A stretch of 64,000 bases of DNA from Shimia_B sp038528385 (GCA_038528385.1 JBCBET010000001.1:877630-941629); one strand, 5' to 3'. Shown: positions 8,709 through 18,175, counted from the stretch's first letter. A program made the numbers and translations. The notes: generated from the sequence alone by a model not told the origin.

Positions 8709-10361
8709 TCAGGAAGTTTCAGCCAGTGCGCCCGCCGCGCCCTTGTCGATGAGGGCCACGGTGTTCTCGAGCCCGTAGAGCTTGGCAAAGGAGCCGATGC
8801 GCGGGCCCTGGCTGGTGCCCAGCAGCACCTCGTAGAGCACCTTGAACCAGTCGCGCAGGTTGCCGTAGCCCTGCACGGTGCCCACGGCGATGGCCACCGA
8901 TTGCAGGAACTCGCCATCGGTGAAATCGGCCTCAGGCATCGGCTCGTCCTGGCCCTTGATCTCCTGCTTCTTCGCAATGAGCTCGAGCGCCAGCGCGTTG
9001 TCCTGGTAGGCCGCAGAAAGCTGGTGGAGCGCCTCGGCCTCCTCCGCCGTCGGCGCGCGGCAGACCTGTGTCGGCTTTACGAAATCATGGAAATAGCGTA
9101 CGGCGAAGCCCGCCGCCTGATCGAGGTCGGGGTTCGCCTCGGGCGAGGCATCCGGCGCGTATTGGCGGATGAAGCCCCACATCGTCTCGGCGTCCTCGGC
9201 GTTGGAGACGCTCGCCACATTCAAAAGCATCCCAAACGGCACCACCATCGTGGAGGCCGGCACGTTGTGCCCATGGATGTGAAAGACCGGATTGTTCATC
9301 CGCGCGGCCGCGTCCTGATCGGCATAGGCGCGCAACTGCTGGTGATACTCGTCCACCGCGCGCGGAATGACGTCGAAATAAAGCCGCTTCGCCGTTTTGG
9401 GCTTCTGGTACATGAAGTAGCTGAGCGAGGTGTCGGAGGCGTAGGTGAGCCACTCGTCGATGGAGATGCCGTTCCCGGAGGACTTCGAGATCTTCTGCCC
9501 CCTATCGTCGAGGAAGAGCTCGTAGGTGAAATGCTCCGGCTTCTTGCCGCCAAGAATTTCGCAAATTCGGTCATAGATCGGCGTGTTGGTGCTGTGATCC
9601 TTCCCGTACATCTCGAAGTCCACGCCGAGCGCGGCCCAGCGCGCGCCGAAATCGGGCTTCCACTGGAATTTCACGTTGCCGCCCGTCACCGGCACGGTCC
9701 ATTCGCGGCCCTCTTCGTCGTCGAAAGTCACCGTCCCCTCGCGCGCATCCACGTGCTTCATCGGCACGTAAAGCACGCGGCCCGTCTCCGGGTGCATGGG
9801 CAGGAAGATGGAATAGGTCTGCTGCCGCTCCTCGCGGAGGCTCTTCAGCATCACCTTCATGATGTCGTCGTAGCGCTCGCAGGCGCGCAGCAGTACCTCG
9901 TCGAATTGGCCTGAGCCGTAGAACTCGGTGGCCGAATAGAATTCGTACTCGAACCCGAATGTATCGAGGAAGCGGCGCAGCATGGCGTTGTTGTGGTGGC
10001 CGAAGCTCTCGTGCGTCCCGAACGGGTCCGGCACCTTGGTCAGCGGCATCTGGAGCGCGGGCTTCAAAGCCTCGGGATTGGGCACGTTGCCCGGCACCTT
10101 CCGCATCCCGTCGAGATCGTCGGAGAAACAAATGAGCTTCGTCGGGATGTCCGAGATCACCTCGAAGGCGCGGAGGATCATCGTCGTCCGCGCCACCTCT
10201 CCGAAGGTGCCGATATGTGGCAGGCCGCTCGGGCCGTAGCCCGTCTCGAAGAGCACGTAGCCCTTTTCGGGCGGCGCGGCCTCGTAGCGTTTCAGGATCC
10301 GCCGCGCCTCCTCGAAAGGCCACGCCTTCGATGTCATCGCTGCGTCTCTCAAACCGGCCAT
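8709..10361 (-). CDS. lysK: Lysine--tRNA ligase, class I
   Basis: A 550-residue class I lysyl-tRNA synthetase, the archaeal-type enzyme that replaces the usual class II LysRS in most alphaproteobacteria; it charges tRNA-Lys. The HIGH-like motif is GPSGLPHIGT (about residues 46-55), the KMSKS-like motif is KISKSSGN (near 285), and HIHG, YGKDHST and FTYELFLDD blocks are typical. The C-terminal helical region extends to the stop. The open frame runs further upstream, but MAGLRDAAMTSKAWPFEEARR is the N terminus usual in this family, so the ATG at 10361 is chosen. No class II lysS is seen in the window. Confidence 0.95.
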   Translation of the reverse strand: MAGLRDAAMTSKAWPFEEARRILKRYEAAPPEKGYVLFETGYGPSGLPHIGTFGEVARTTMILRAFEVISDIPTKLICFSDDLDGMRKVPGNVPNPEALKPALQMPLTKVPDPFGTHESFGHHNNAMLRRFLDTFGFEYEFYSATEFYGSGQFDEVLLRACERYDDIMKVMLKSLREERQQTYSIFLPMHPETGRVLYVPMKHVDAREGTVTFDDEEGREWTVPVTGGNVKFQWKPDFGARWAALGVDFEMYGKDHSTNTPIYDRICEILGGKKPEHFTYELFLDDRGQKISKSSGNGISIDEWLTYASDTSLSYFMYQKPKTAKRLYFDVIPRAVDEYHQQLRAYADQDAAARMNNPVFHIHGHNVPASTMVVPFGMLLNVASVSNAEDAETMWGFIRQYAPDASPEANPDLDQAAGFAVRYFHDFVKPTQVCRAPTAEEAEALHQLSAAYQDNALALELIAKKQEIKGQDEPMPEADFTDGEFLQSVAIAVGTVQGYGNLRDWFKVLYEVLLGTSQGPRIGSFAKLYGLENTVALIDKGAAGALAETS

Positions 10362-10450
10362 CGCCCAAACCTCTCTCCGGCAGCCTTTTGCTGCGCGCGC
10401 GTATGGGCCATAAATCGCCTCGAAGCTCAAGACCCAGAAAAGGCAGGTCC

Positions 10451-10888
10451 ATGTCCGACACCCCCACCCCGCTCACGCCGCAGGACTGCCTCGTGGCCAC
10501 GATGATCGCCACCTCGGCCTCCGACGAGGAGGTGCGCACGTCAGAGCTCGTCACGATCCAAATGATCGTGAACCACCTGCCGATCTTCGGGAATTACGAC
10601 ACCGACCGGATCAACCAGATCGCGCAGCTCGTCTTCGACTTCCTGCAGGAGGAGGACGGGCTCGACGCGTTCTTCGGCCTCGTGAAGGACAACCTGCCGG
10701 AGCGGTTCTACGACACCGCCTACGCGCTTTCCTGCGATGTGGCCGCCGCCGACGGGATGCTGGGCCAATCCGAGCTCGCCTTCCTGCAGGAGGTGCGCGA
10801 CCAGTTCGAGCTCGACCGGCTCGATGCCGCGGCCATCGAGCGTGGGGCGCGGGCGCGCTTTCGCACGCTGAAGACCGCCACCGCCTGA
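10451..10888 (+). CDS. TerB family tellurite resistance-like protein
   Basis: A 145-residue helical cytosolic protein. Blocks LVATMIATSASDEEVRTSEL (17-36), the acidic helix pair around ALSCDVAAADGMLGQSELAFLQEV (97-120) resemble TerB/DjlA N-terminal domains, whose conserved Asp and Glu residues bind divalent metal. No other ter genes are nearby, so a role in tellurite resistance is not implied. Divergent from lysK and convergent with the carboxypeptidase gene (4-base gap). The ATG at 10451 follows AGGCAGG and gives the family's usual N terminus. Confidence 0.8.
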   Translation: MSDTPTPLTPQDCLVATMIATSASDEEVRTSELVTIQMIVNHLPIFGNYDTDRINQIAQLVFDFLQEEDGLDAFFGLVKDNLPERFYDTAYALSCDVAAADGMLGQSELAFLQEVRDQFELDRLDAAAIERGARARFRTLKTATA

Positions 10889-10892
10889 GGCG

Positions 10893-12362
10893 TCAGACCT
10901 CGGCCGCGAGCGACGCCCAGCGCGCCACGAGCCCCTGCTGCATGAGCCGCGCGCGCCGGGCGTAGCTGCGCGAGCCCTGCGGCCGGTCACGGTCCTGCGG
11001 CGGGATAGCCGCGCGGCGCTCCAGATCGGCGGAAACGATGGCGAATGTGATGGGCTCCCGCCCCGGCGCCAGCACGTAGCCCGCGAGCGCGCTCACGAAG
11101 TTCAGCGTGCCGGTCTTGGCCTTGATGCCGTAGCCGGGCGCGGGCACGGTCTCGCCCCGGCTGTTCTTGACGTTGATCGATTTCAGGATCGGCGCGAGCC
11201 CGTCGGCCTGCCCCAGCATCCCGGTGAGCGCGCGGCAGCTCACGCGGGAGGCGTCGCCGAGCCCGGAATGATCCACCAGCCCCATGGGGGTGCCGTAGCG
11301 GGCTGCCGCCCAGTCGTTCATCCGCGCGGCAGAGGCCGCCAGCCCGCCCGGCTCCGCGCCCAGCGCCTGCGACGCCCGCAGCCCGAGCACCTCGGCGGTG
11401 AGATTGGTGGAGTATTTCAGCATCCCCCCGCAGAGCCCCTTGAGGTTGGGCGAGGTGTGGGAGGCGAGCACCGTGCCGCGGAGCGGCTGGGTCTCGGCCT
11501 GCGCCTCGGGCAGCGTGATCCCCATGAAGTCGGCGATGGTTCGGAAGACATCGCCCGCATAGACCGCCGGGCGCCGCACCGGCAGCCAGCGCGCGCCGCC
11601 ATTGCCGAGCGCTCGCCGCGCCACGGTCCACTCCTCGGCCTCCGCGCCCAGCTCGTGGGTATAGACCGGGTAGGCATCGGCCACCGCGCGCATCCGCGCC
11701 ATGCGGACCTCGGGCACGAAGCGGCCCGCGCGGGCATCCATGGTGAGCTCGTAGTCGCTGCCGTCCTTCTTCCACTGGAAATGGACGCGGTTGTAATTGA
11801 GATTGAGCCCCGAGATCGCGGGGTTGTAGCCCGCCTGCGTCGGCTGGCCGGGATCGACCTGCAGCACCGTGGGCAGCCCGCGGTCATCGACGAAAAAGCC
11901 CCCGGTGATCGCCGTGACGCCCGCGTCCCGCAGGGTCCCCGCGAGGGTGCCCAGAGCGTCACTGTCAAAGATCGGGTCTCCCGTGCCCTTCAGGATGAGA
12001 TCGCCCTGCAGCACGCCCTCCACGATGGGCCCGGTGCCCATGAGGACGGTGGCAAAGCGGTAGGACGGGCCCAGCGCATCGAGCGCGTAAAGCGCGGTGA
12101 TCGCCTTGGCCACGGAGGCAGGCGGCATGGCCCTGTCGCCCCACATGTCCTCGAGCGGCGTGCCATCGGCGCGCGCGGCATGAAAGCTCGTGAGCCCGCC
12201 GAGATTGGCGCGGGCCACGATCTCCGCGGCCGCCGGTGGCGGGCGGGTGCCCGGGCGCGCGATCGGGCGCGCGGAAGTGAGCGGGGCCGTGGCGAGCGCG
12301 GGGGCCGCGAGCCCGCCCAAAAGCCCCGCGAGGGCCGCGCGTCGTGTGAAGCGATGTGTCAT
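10893..12362 (-). CDS. dacB: D-alanyl-D-alanine carboxypeptidase/endopeptidase (PBP4 family)
   Basis: A 489-residue S13 peptidase acting on peptidoglycan peptides in the periplasm. The N terminus has a twin-arginine-like signal (RFTRRAALAGLLGGLAAPALA). Catalytic motifs: SxxK in PPASVAKAITALY (about residues 83-95), SxN in KYSTNLTAE (near 315) and KTG in IKAKTGTLNFVSAL (near 427). The large insert between SxxK and SxN is typical of class C PBPs. Longer flanking frames are discarded. Divergent from the EamA gene (88-base gap), so promoters for both lie in 12363-12450. Confidence 0.92.
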   Translation of the reverse strand: MTHRFTRRAALAGLLGGLAAPALATAPLTSARPIARPGTRPPPAAAEIVARANLGGLTSFHAARADGTPLEDMWGDRAMPPASVAKAITALYALDALGPSYRFATVLMGTGPIVEGVLQGDLILKGTGDPIFDSDALGTLAGTLRDAGVTAITGGFFVDDRGLPTVLQVDPGQPTQAGYNPAISGLNLNYNRVHFQWKKDGSDYELTMDARAGRFVPEVRMARMRAVADAYPVYTHELGAEAEEWTVARRALGNGGARWLPVRRPAVYAGDVFRTIADFMGITLPEAQAETQPLRGTVLASHTSPNLKGLCGGMLKYSTNLTAEVLGLRASQALGAEPGGLAASAARMNDWAAARYGTPMGLVDHSGLGDASRVSCRALTGMLGQADGLAPILKSINVKNSRGETVPAPGYGIKAKTGTLNFVSALAGYVLAPGREPITFAIVSADLERRAAIPPQDRDRPQGSRSYARRARLMQQGLVARWASLAAEV

Positions 12363-12450
12363 GGCGCGGAGCCTAGCAAAGCAGACCTCTCAAACCAGTA
12401 AATTCCCGGCGAACTTCCGCTCCTGTTGCAAAGCTGCTAGCCGCCCTTCC

Positions 12451-13317
12451 ATGGGACGCGCGGTGATCATCATGCTCGTGGGGATGGCGCTGATCCCCTT
12501 GGGCGACACGTTCGGGAAATTGCTGACCGAGGAGGGCGTCGCGCCCCCCTTCGTGGCCTTCACGCGGTTTGCCATCGCGGCGCTGATCCTCGTGCCCTTC
12601 ATCCCCCGACGCGACTACGCGGTGTTCAGGGACTGGCGCATCTGGTTCCGCGCCACGCTCATCGCTTGCGCGATCAGCTCGATCCTCAACGCGCTCGCGA
12701 CCGAACCACTGGCCAACGTCTTCGGCGCTTTCTTCATCGGGCCCATCGTGGCCTACACGCTGTCGGCATGGCTTTTGAAGGAGCCTGCGAGCCTGCCGCG
12801 GACGCTCCTGCTCCTCGTCGGGTTCGTGGGCGTGCTGATGGTCGTGCAGCCCGGCCCCGACATGCGGGCGGGGCTCCTTTTCGCGCTCCTCGCGGGGACG
12901 TTCTACGGAAGCTTCCTGACCGCCTCGAAATGGCTGGTGGACGCGGCCCCGCCGCTGACGCTCCTCTTCTCCCAGCTGGCCATCGCCGCTGTGCTCACCG
13001 CGCCGCTCGGCCTCGCCAACATGCCTCCGCTGGACGGCTGGACGCTGGCGATGACGACGGGCTCCTCGCTCGGCTCGATGCTGGGCAATCTCCTTCTCAT
13101 CGTGGCCTTCAGCCTCGCGAATTCCACGCGCCTCGCGCCTTTCGTCTATTTCCAGATCGTGGCGGCCACAGTGCTCGGCTGGGCCGTCTTCGGGACGCTG
13201 CCCGATGTGCTGGCGCTCGCGGGCATGGCCATCGTCGTGGCCTCAGGCTTCGCCACGCTCCTCCTGCGCCCAGGTGCCACGGTGCCAGCCTCCGGCGGCC
13301 CGGATCGCGCTCGATGA
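12451..13317 (+). CDS. EamA/DMT family transporter
   Basis: A 288-residue integral membrane protein with ten predicted helices in two EamA repeats (about residues 5-130 and 140-275), beginning MGRAVIIMLVGMALIPLGD. Typical DMT features are the GDTFGKLL segment in helix 1 and PFVAFTRFAIAALILVPF in helix 2; the LGNLLLIVAFSLANSTRLAPFVYFQIV block marks the second repeat. Such proteins export small metabolites; the substrate is unknown. The start was moved to the ATG before helix 1. Its 3' end overlaps nadD on the opposite strand by 75 bases. Confidence 0.88.
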   Translation: MGRAVIIMLVGMALIPLGDTFGKLLTEEGVAPPFVAFTRFAIAALILVPFIPRRDYAVFRDWRIWFRATLIACAISSILNALATEPLANVFGAFFIGPIVAYTLSAWLLKEPASLPRTLLLLVGFVGVLMVVQPGPDMRAGLLFALLAGTFYGSFLTASKWLVDAAPPLTLLFSQLAIAAVLTAPLGLANMPPLDGWTLAMTTGSSLGSMLGNLLLIVAFSLANSTRLAPFVYFQIVAATVLGWAVFGTLPDVLALAGMAIVVASGFATLLLRPGATVPASGGPDRAR

Positions 13318-13875
13318 GGCGGTGTCCATCGGCACGTTGATGAAGCACCAGGCCGGGGCCTCCGCCCGCGCCAGGAGCTGCGAATACCGTCCCGGCAGCC
13401 GCGCCCGCCGGTAGAGCCGCGCCGCGGGAGAGACCCGCGCGCCGGTCCGTTCGCCTGGGCGTGCAATCACGCCGACGCGCACGGTGTTCAGGATCGCCTC
13501 CCAATCCTGCCAGCGATGGAACTGCGCGAGGTTGTCTGCCCCCATGAGCCAGGTGAAGCGCACCCCAGGATAGACGCGCAGCAACGCGTCCAGCGTCTCG
13601 GCGGTGTAGCGCGTGCCGAGGGCGGCCTCGATGTCGGTCACGGTCACGCGGGGATGGTCCATCACCCGTCGCGCCTCCGCGAGCCGCGCTTCGAGGGCCG
13701 CGGGCCCGCGCGCCTTGAGCGGATTTCCGGGCGTCACGAGCCACCACACGGCGTCGAGCCCGAACCGGCGCAGCGCCTGCTTGGTGACATGCACATGCCC
13801 GCCATGGGCCGGATCGAACGACCCGCCCAAAAGACCGATGCACTGCCCGGCGCGTGCATGTGGCCGCGTCGTCAT
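13243..13875 (-). CDS. nadD: Nicotinate-nucleotide adenylyltransferase
   Basis: A 210-residue nucleotidyltransferase that adenylates nicotinate mononucleotide in NAD synthesis. The ATP-binding motif is GLLGGSFDPAHGGHVHVT (near residues 13-30; GGSFDPxHxGH), with LVTPGNPLK (46-54), the family block TWLMGADNLAQFHRWQDW (about 107-124) and the ISSTxIR-like SSSAIR near the C terminus. The ATG at 13875 is preferred over a GTG 33 bases upstream because it gives the usual N terminus. The last 75 bases overlap the eamA gene tail to tail. The second NAD gene in the window, nadE, is 18 kb away. Confidence 0.92.
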   Translation of the reverse strand: MTTRPHARAGQCIGLLGGSFDPAHGGHVHVTKQALRRFGLDAVWWLVTPGNPLKARGPAALEARLAEARRVMDHPRVTVTDIEAALGTRYTAETLDALLRVYPGVRFTWLMGADNLAQFHRWQDWEAILNTVRVGVIARPGERTGARVSPAARLYRRARLPGRYSQLLARAEAPAWCFINVPMDTASSSAIRAAGGWHRGTWAQEERGEA

Positions 13876-13941
13876 GGCGCCAGCTAACGGGAAGCCCGCA
13901 CCCTCCACAACCCGTCCCGTGAGCGCGCCGCTGCGCGCGCG

Positions 13942-14406
13942 TCACCCCGGGGAGACGACGTCGCCCACGGCGATCCACCCGGCTTCGAGCACGCCGGCAT
14001 ACATGCCGCCATGGCCGCGCACGGCGCTGTAGCCGCCATGGCCCAGCGCCTCCTCCATCCGGGAGCAGGGTGGACAGGGACCGGTGACCTCGAGGAGGGC
14101 GGTGCCGATCCGCACCCGGCCCTTCCGCAGCGCGGCGAGGTTGACGCTGGAGACGACGATGTTGCGGCGCAGCATGTCGGGCGCCACCCCACGACGGGCA
14201 AGGGCCGCGATAACGGGCAGATGCTCGGCCTGGAGAAGCGTCACGGCACGGCGACCGGCGCGTCCGTGGTCACCCTCGAGCCCGTCCTCGAGCACGCGCG
14301 CCGAGGTCACGATCTCCACCGCCGCGCGCCGCCCGGGGCGAAGCCCGATCCAGTCCACCCGGCCCGGCCCGCCATGGCGCGCCATCATCTCGCGCAGATC
14401 CACCAC
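13942..14406 (-). CDS. MOSC domain-containing protein
   Basis: A 154-residue single MOSC domain. Evidence: VDWIGLRPGRRAAVEIV at 18-34, GLEGDHGRAGRRAVTLLQAEHLPVIA at 43-68, NIVVSSVNLAAL at ~82-93, and GPCPPCSRMEEALG at ~108-121 carrying the conserved Cys expected to bind molybdenum cofactor sulphur. MOSC proteins transfer sulphur or handle N-hydroxylated compounds. GTG start; an internal ATG pair six codons in is an alternative. Only 10 bases separate it from the FNT channel gene upstream, so the two are likely cotranscribed. Confidence 0.85.
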   Translation of the reverse strand: MVDLREMMARHGGPGRVDWIGLRPGRRAAVEIVTSARVLEDGLEGDHGRAGRRAVTLLQAEHLPVIAALARRGVAPDMLRRNIVVSSVNLAALRKGRVRIGTALLEVTGPCPPCSRMEEALGHGGYSAVRGHGGMYAGVLEAGWIAVGDVVSPG

Positions 14407-14416
14407 GCCGCAGCCC

Positions 14417-15262
14417 TCATTCCTCGGACGGCTCGACCTCGTCCATCACCTGGCCCCAGGCCATGAGCGCGAAGATCACCGTCCCGCCCACGACATTGCC
14501 AGCGAAAACGGGGACAAAGAAGCTCAACGCGCCACCGAGGCCGAGCTCCCCCCGGACGATGAGGAACGCCATCTCCACGGAGCCCGCCACGATGTGGGCG
14601 AAATCTCCCGCCGCGATGAGCCAGGTGAAGACGAGGATCACCCAAAAGGCCGAATAGCGCGCCTGGGGCAGCATCCAGACGAGCGCGGCGACAAGGATGC
14701 CCGCGGGGATCGCGCGCACGAACCCGTCCCAACCGTTGATGCCCATGGCGTGGCGAGACAGGTCGCCCATGACGGCGACGACATCGGCAGGCAGCGCGAC
14801 CGTGTGGGCGTAGAAGGCCGCGATCAGGAAGGCCCCCACGACATTGGCGCCGAGCACGATGGCCCAGAGCCGCAGCATCTCGAGCAAACATCCCAGCGTG
14901 CGCTCCTGCAGGACCGGCAACACCGTGGTGATGGTGTTCTCCGTAAAAAGCTGCATCCGCCCCAGGATCACCAGCATGAAGCCCAGCGAGTAGCCCAGGT
15001 TCTCCACGAGGTAGCGCCAAGGCGCATCGGGGAGCGATGCGCGCAGCACGGCCTCCCCCACCACGGAGAAAGAAATCATGATGCCCGCCGCGATGCCTGA
15101 CCACATCAGGGAGCGGTTCGGCCGCTGAAGCTCCTCCTCCCCGTCGCGCCGGATCACCTCGTAGATGAGCTTCGGCGCGAGGCTCGAGGCCTCCTTCACG
15201 TCAGACTTTGGCGTGTCCCCGCCGGAGGGAGAATGTATCGTGCGAGCTGTATTCCTGGTCAT
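14417..15262 (-). CDS. Formate/nitrite transporter (FNT) family protein
   Basis: A 281-residue pentameric channel subunit with six membrane helices. Blocks: LMWSGIAAGIMISFSVVGEAV (helix 1), LGYSLGFMLVILGRMQLFTENT (family loop; the L-F-T-E-N-T motif typical of the YfdC subgroup), GANVVGAFLIAAFY, and FVPVFAGNVVGGTVIFALMAWGQV at the end. A 50-residue hydrophilic N-terminal tail precedes helix 1. Members carry formate, nitrite, hydrosulphide or related monovalent anions; the substrate cannot be told. A TTG three codons upstream is possible, but the ATG at 15262 is taken. Confidence 0.88.
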   Translation of the reverse strand: MTRNTARTIHSPSGGDTPKSDVKEASSLAPKLIYEVIRRDGEEELQRPNRSLMWSGIAAGIMISFSVVGEAVLRASLPDAPWRYLVENLGYSLGFMLVILGRMQLFTENTITTVLPVLQERTLGCLLEMLRLWAIVLGANVVGAFLIAAFYAHTVALPADVVAVMGDLSRHAMGINGWDGFVRAIPAGILVAALVWMLPQARYSAFWVILVFTWLIAAGDFAHIVAGSVEMAFLIVRGELGLGGALSFFVPVFAGNVVGGTVIFALMAWGQVMDEVEPSEE

Positions 15263-15355
15263 GCTGTGCAACTGCAGGGAGGTCTAAAGGGTTCCACCGA
15301 ATCTCTTTGAATGGCACTGTGTAGGCATTTAAGAACGCCATTCAGCAGGTTTGCC

Positions 15356-16375
15356 ATGTCCCCGATCCAGGCTTTTTCAAAGCTTTTGCACGTCAATCCT
15401 GTCGTGGGAAACATCCTGCTCGCAGGGCTCGCTATTCTTGCAGCCGCCGCCATCGCAGTGAGCTGGGGCAACGTCGCCAATCTCGTTCCGCTCGGCATCA
15501 CCATCGTGGCGCTCGGCGTGGCGGTGACGATCATTTCCGTCATCTTTCGCAACGAGATCATGCAGACCGTGCTGGCCTGGATCGCCATCGCCGGGGTGGT
15601 TGTCGTCCTCGGGCTCGGGCTCGACGCCATGCTCGGGCGCAAGGGCATGCGGATCGCGCCGCCCCTGCCCTGCTGGCCAACGCTCCTTTCGGAGCTCCCC
15701 GAACAATGCTTGGCGCGGCTGACCTCCACGACGCGCGTGGCCGTGGTGCGGCCCACGCCGGTGCCGCCGAGCACGCGCCCTGCCGTGCCGCCCCGACCGC
15801 GCCCGCCGAGCAGCATCGCGACGCGGCCGTCGCCCGCGCCCACCAGCCCCGATCTCCTCGGCGACGACACCTTGAGCCGCCTACAGACGCAGAGCCTGCG
15901 CGTCCGTCCGCCCTCCTCCCAGGACGATGTCGTGGAGGCCCCGGTCGTCGTACCCGCTCCGGAGCCCGGGCCCCGCGAGGTCCGCTCCGTGCCGTTGCCG
16001 GACACGGTGGCGGTGCGCCTCTCCGCCAGCGGGACCGAACGCGTCTCGCTCCGCGACGTGGACCGATCGCTGGCCCGCGTCGTCACCTATGCCCCCTCGG
16101 GCGATCTCGCCGCGGCCCGCGCCGCGCCCCTCGCCACGGCGCTCGAAGACAGCGGCTGGCCCGACGCGGCGCGCCATGTCGAGGTCGTGGCCCCCGAAGT
16201 GAAGGAGACGGAGATCCGGTATTATCACGCCTCCGACGCCGGTCTCGCCACCGCGCTCGCCGCCGACCTCGCGCGCCTCCTCGGGCGCGACGACGTACCG
16301 GTACGCGATTTCTCACAGCTCGGGCTTCGGGCCCGCACGGGGCTCCTCGAGATCTGGCTCGACCCGGGCGCCTGA
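15356..16375 (+). CDS. Hypothetical membrane protein with C-terminal LytR_C-like domain
   Basis: A 339-residue protein. Residues ~15-95 hold three hydrophobic helices (NILLAGLAILAAAAIAVSW, LVPLGITIVALGVAVTIISVIF, TVLAWIAIAGVVVVLGLGL). A long proline/arginine-rich linker (RPTPVPPSTRPAVPPRPRPP...) leads to a C-terminal domain of about 110 residues with VVAPEVKETEIRYYHASDAGLATALAADLARLL and ending LLEIWLDPGA, a pattern like the LytR_C / SPOR-like domain in cell-envelope proteins. No function can be assigned. The ATG at 15356 is chosen over a non-protein-like extension upstream. Divergent from the FNT gene. Confidence 0.7.
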   Translation: MSPIQAFSKLLHVNPVVGNILLAGLAILAAAAIAVSWGNVANLVPLGITIVALGVAVTIISVIFRNEIMQTVLAWIAIAGVVVVLGLGLDAMLGRKGMRIAPPLPCWPTLLSELPEQCLARLTSTTRVAVVRPTPVPPSTRPAVPPRPRPPSSIATRPSPAPTSPDLLGDDTLSRLQTQSLRVRPPSSQDDVVEAPVVVPAPEPGPREVRSVPLPDTVAVRLSASGTERVSLRDVDRSLARVVTYAPSGDLAAARAAPLATALEDSGWPDAARHVEVVAPEVKETEIRYYHASDAGLATALAADLARLLGRDDVPVRDFSQLGLRARTGLLEIWLDPGA

Positions 16376-16500
16376 GGCCCGCGCGCCCCAAGCCCGCGCA
16401 AGAGCCCCCGGCGCCTGCGCCCCGCGCGCCGGTGTCTTGCGCCCGCCCCGCCAGCCGCTAGAAGCTCTCGTACAGCCCCATCCACCGCCAGGAGAAAACC

Positions 16501-18156
16501 ATGGCCGCCTATCAATACGTCTATCACATGGACGGTGTCTCCAAGACCTATCCCGGCGGCAAGAAGACCTTCGAGAATATCCGCCTGAGCTTCCTGCCCG
16601 GCGTCAAGATCGGCGTCGTGGGCGTGAACGGCGCGGGTAAATCCACGCTGCTCAAGATCATGGCGGGCCTCGACAAAGATTTCTCCGGCGAGGCCTGGGC
16701 CGCCGAGGGCGCGCGCGTGGGCTACCTCCCCCAGGAGCCGCAGCTCGACCCGGCAAAGACGGTCCGCGAGAACGTCATGGAAGGTGTGGCCGGCAAGAAG
16801 GCCAAGCTCGACCGCTTCAACGAGCTGGCCATGAACTACTCCGACGAGACCGCCGACGAGATGGCCCAGCTCCAGGACGAGATCGACAGCCAGAACCTCT
16901 GGGACCTCGACGCCCAGATCGACATCTCCATGGAGGCGCTGCGTTGCCCGCCCGACGACGCCATGCCCGAGCACCTCTCGGGCGGCGAGGCGCGCCGTGT
17001 CGCCCTCTGCAAGCTCCTCCTCGAGGCGCCGGAGATGCTCCTCCTCGACGAGCCGACGAACCACCTCGATGCCGAGACGATCGCCTGGCTCCAGCAGCAC
17101 CTGATCGCGTATCCCGGCACCATCCTCGTCGTCACCCACGACCGCTACTTCCTCGACGACATCACCGGCTGGATCCTCGAGCTCGACCGCGGCCGCGGCA
17201 TCCCCTACGAGGGCAATTACTCCGCCTGGCTGGAACAGAAGGCCAAGCGCCTCGAGCAGGAGGCCAAGGAGGATAAGTCCAAGCAGAAGACGCTCGAGCG
17301 CGAGCTTGAATGGATGCGCCAGGGCCAGAAGGCGCGGCAGTCGAAGCAAAAGGCACGGATCGACCGCTACAACGAACTTGCCAACCAATCCGAGCGCGAG
17401 AAGCTCTCCCGCGCGCAGATCATAATCCCCAACGGGCCCCGCCTCGGCGGCAAGGTGATCGAGGTGGAGGGCCTGAAAAAGGCCATGGGCGACAAGCTCC
17501 TCATCGAGGACCTCACCTTCGCGCTCCCCCCCGGCGGCATCGTGGGCGTCATCGGCCCGAACGGCGCGGGCAAATCCACGCTCTTCAAGATGCTCACCGG
17601 CCAGGAGGCCCCCGACGCAGGCGCCGTCACCTACGGCGACACGGTGGACCTCGCCTATGTCGACCAGTCGCGCGACGCCCTCGACGCCGGCAAATCCGTC
17701 TGGGAAGAGATCGCCGACGGCCTCGACGTCATCCAGCTCGGCGACGCGGAAATGAACTCCCGCGCCTACTGCTCGGCCTTCAACTTCAAGGGCGGAGACC
17801 AGCAGAAAAAAGTGGGGATGCTGTCAGGCGGCGAACGCAACCGCGTCCACATGGCCAAGCTCCTGCGGAGCGGCGGCAACGTGCTGCTCCTCGACGAGCC
17901 CACCAACGACCTAGACGTCGAAACGTTGCGAGCTTTGGAAGACGCCCTCGTCGACTTCGCCGGCTGCGCCGTCGTCATCAGCCACGACCGCTTCTTCCTG
18001 GATAGGATTTGCACCCACATCCTCGCCTTCGAAGGCGACGCCCACGTCGAATGGTTCGAAGGCAACTTCGCCGACTACGAAGAAGACAAGAAGCGGAGGC
18101 TCGGGGCGGATGCGCTGGAGCCGAAGCGAATCAAGCACAAGAAGTTTGTGAGGTAG
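16501..18156 (+). CDS. ettA: Energy-dependent translational throttle protein EttA (ABC-F ATPase)
   Basis: A 551-residue soluble ABC-F protein that binds the ribosomal E site and gates the first elongation step according to ATP/ADP. Two ABC domains: Walker A GVNGAGKSTLL (~39-49) and IGPNGAGKSTLF (~352-363); signatures LSGGEARR (~159) and LSGGERNR (~441); Walker B LLLDEPTNHLD and LLLDEPTNDLD. The PtIM linker between them is charged and contains RYNELANQSEREKLSRAQIIIPNGPRLG, characteristic of EttA. The extra arm MNYSDETADEMAQLQDEIDSQNLWDLD lies in domain 1. AGGAG precedes the ATG. Confidence 0.95.
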   Translation: MAAYQYVYHMDGVSKTYPGGKKTFENIRLSFLPGVKIGVVGVNGAGKSTLLKIMAGLDKDFSGEAWAAEGARVGYLPQEPQLDPAKTVRENVMEGVAGKKAKLDRFNELAMNYSDETADEMAQLQDEIDSQNLWDLDAQIDISMEALRCPPDDAMPEHLSGGEARRVALCKLLLEAPEMLLLDEPTNHLDAETIAWLQQHLIAYPGTILVVTHDRYFLDDITGWILELDRGRGIPYEGNYSAWLEQKAKRLEQEAKEDKSKQKTLERELEWMRQGQKARQSKQKARIDRYNELANQSEREKLSRAQIIIPNGPRLGGKVIEVEGLKKAMGDKLLIEDLTFALPPGGIVGVIGPNGAGKSTLFKMLTGQEAPDAGAVTYGDTVDLAYVDQSRDALDAGKSVWEEIADGLDVIQLGDAEMNSRAYCSAFNFKGGDQQKKVGMLSGGERNRVHMAKLLRSGGNVLLLDEPTNDLDVETLRALEDALVDFAGCAVVISHDRFFLDRICTHILAFEGDAHVEWFEGNFADYEEDKKRRLGADALEPKRIKHKKFVR

Positions 18157-18175
18157 AGAAACCCAAGCAACGTGG

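Noticed and set aside
10451..10888. Tellurite resistance system
   Set aside because: Only a lone TerB-like domain; no terC/D/E/Z genes, so the label describes fold and not function.
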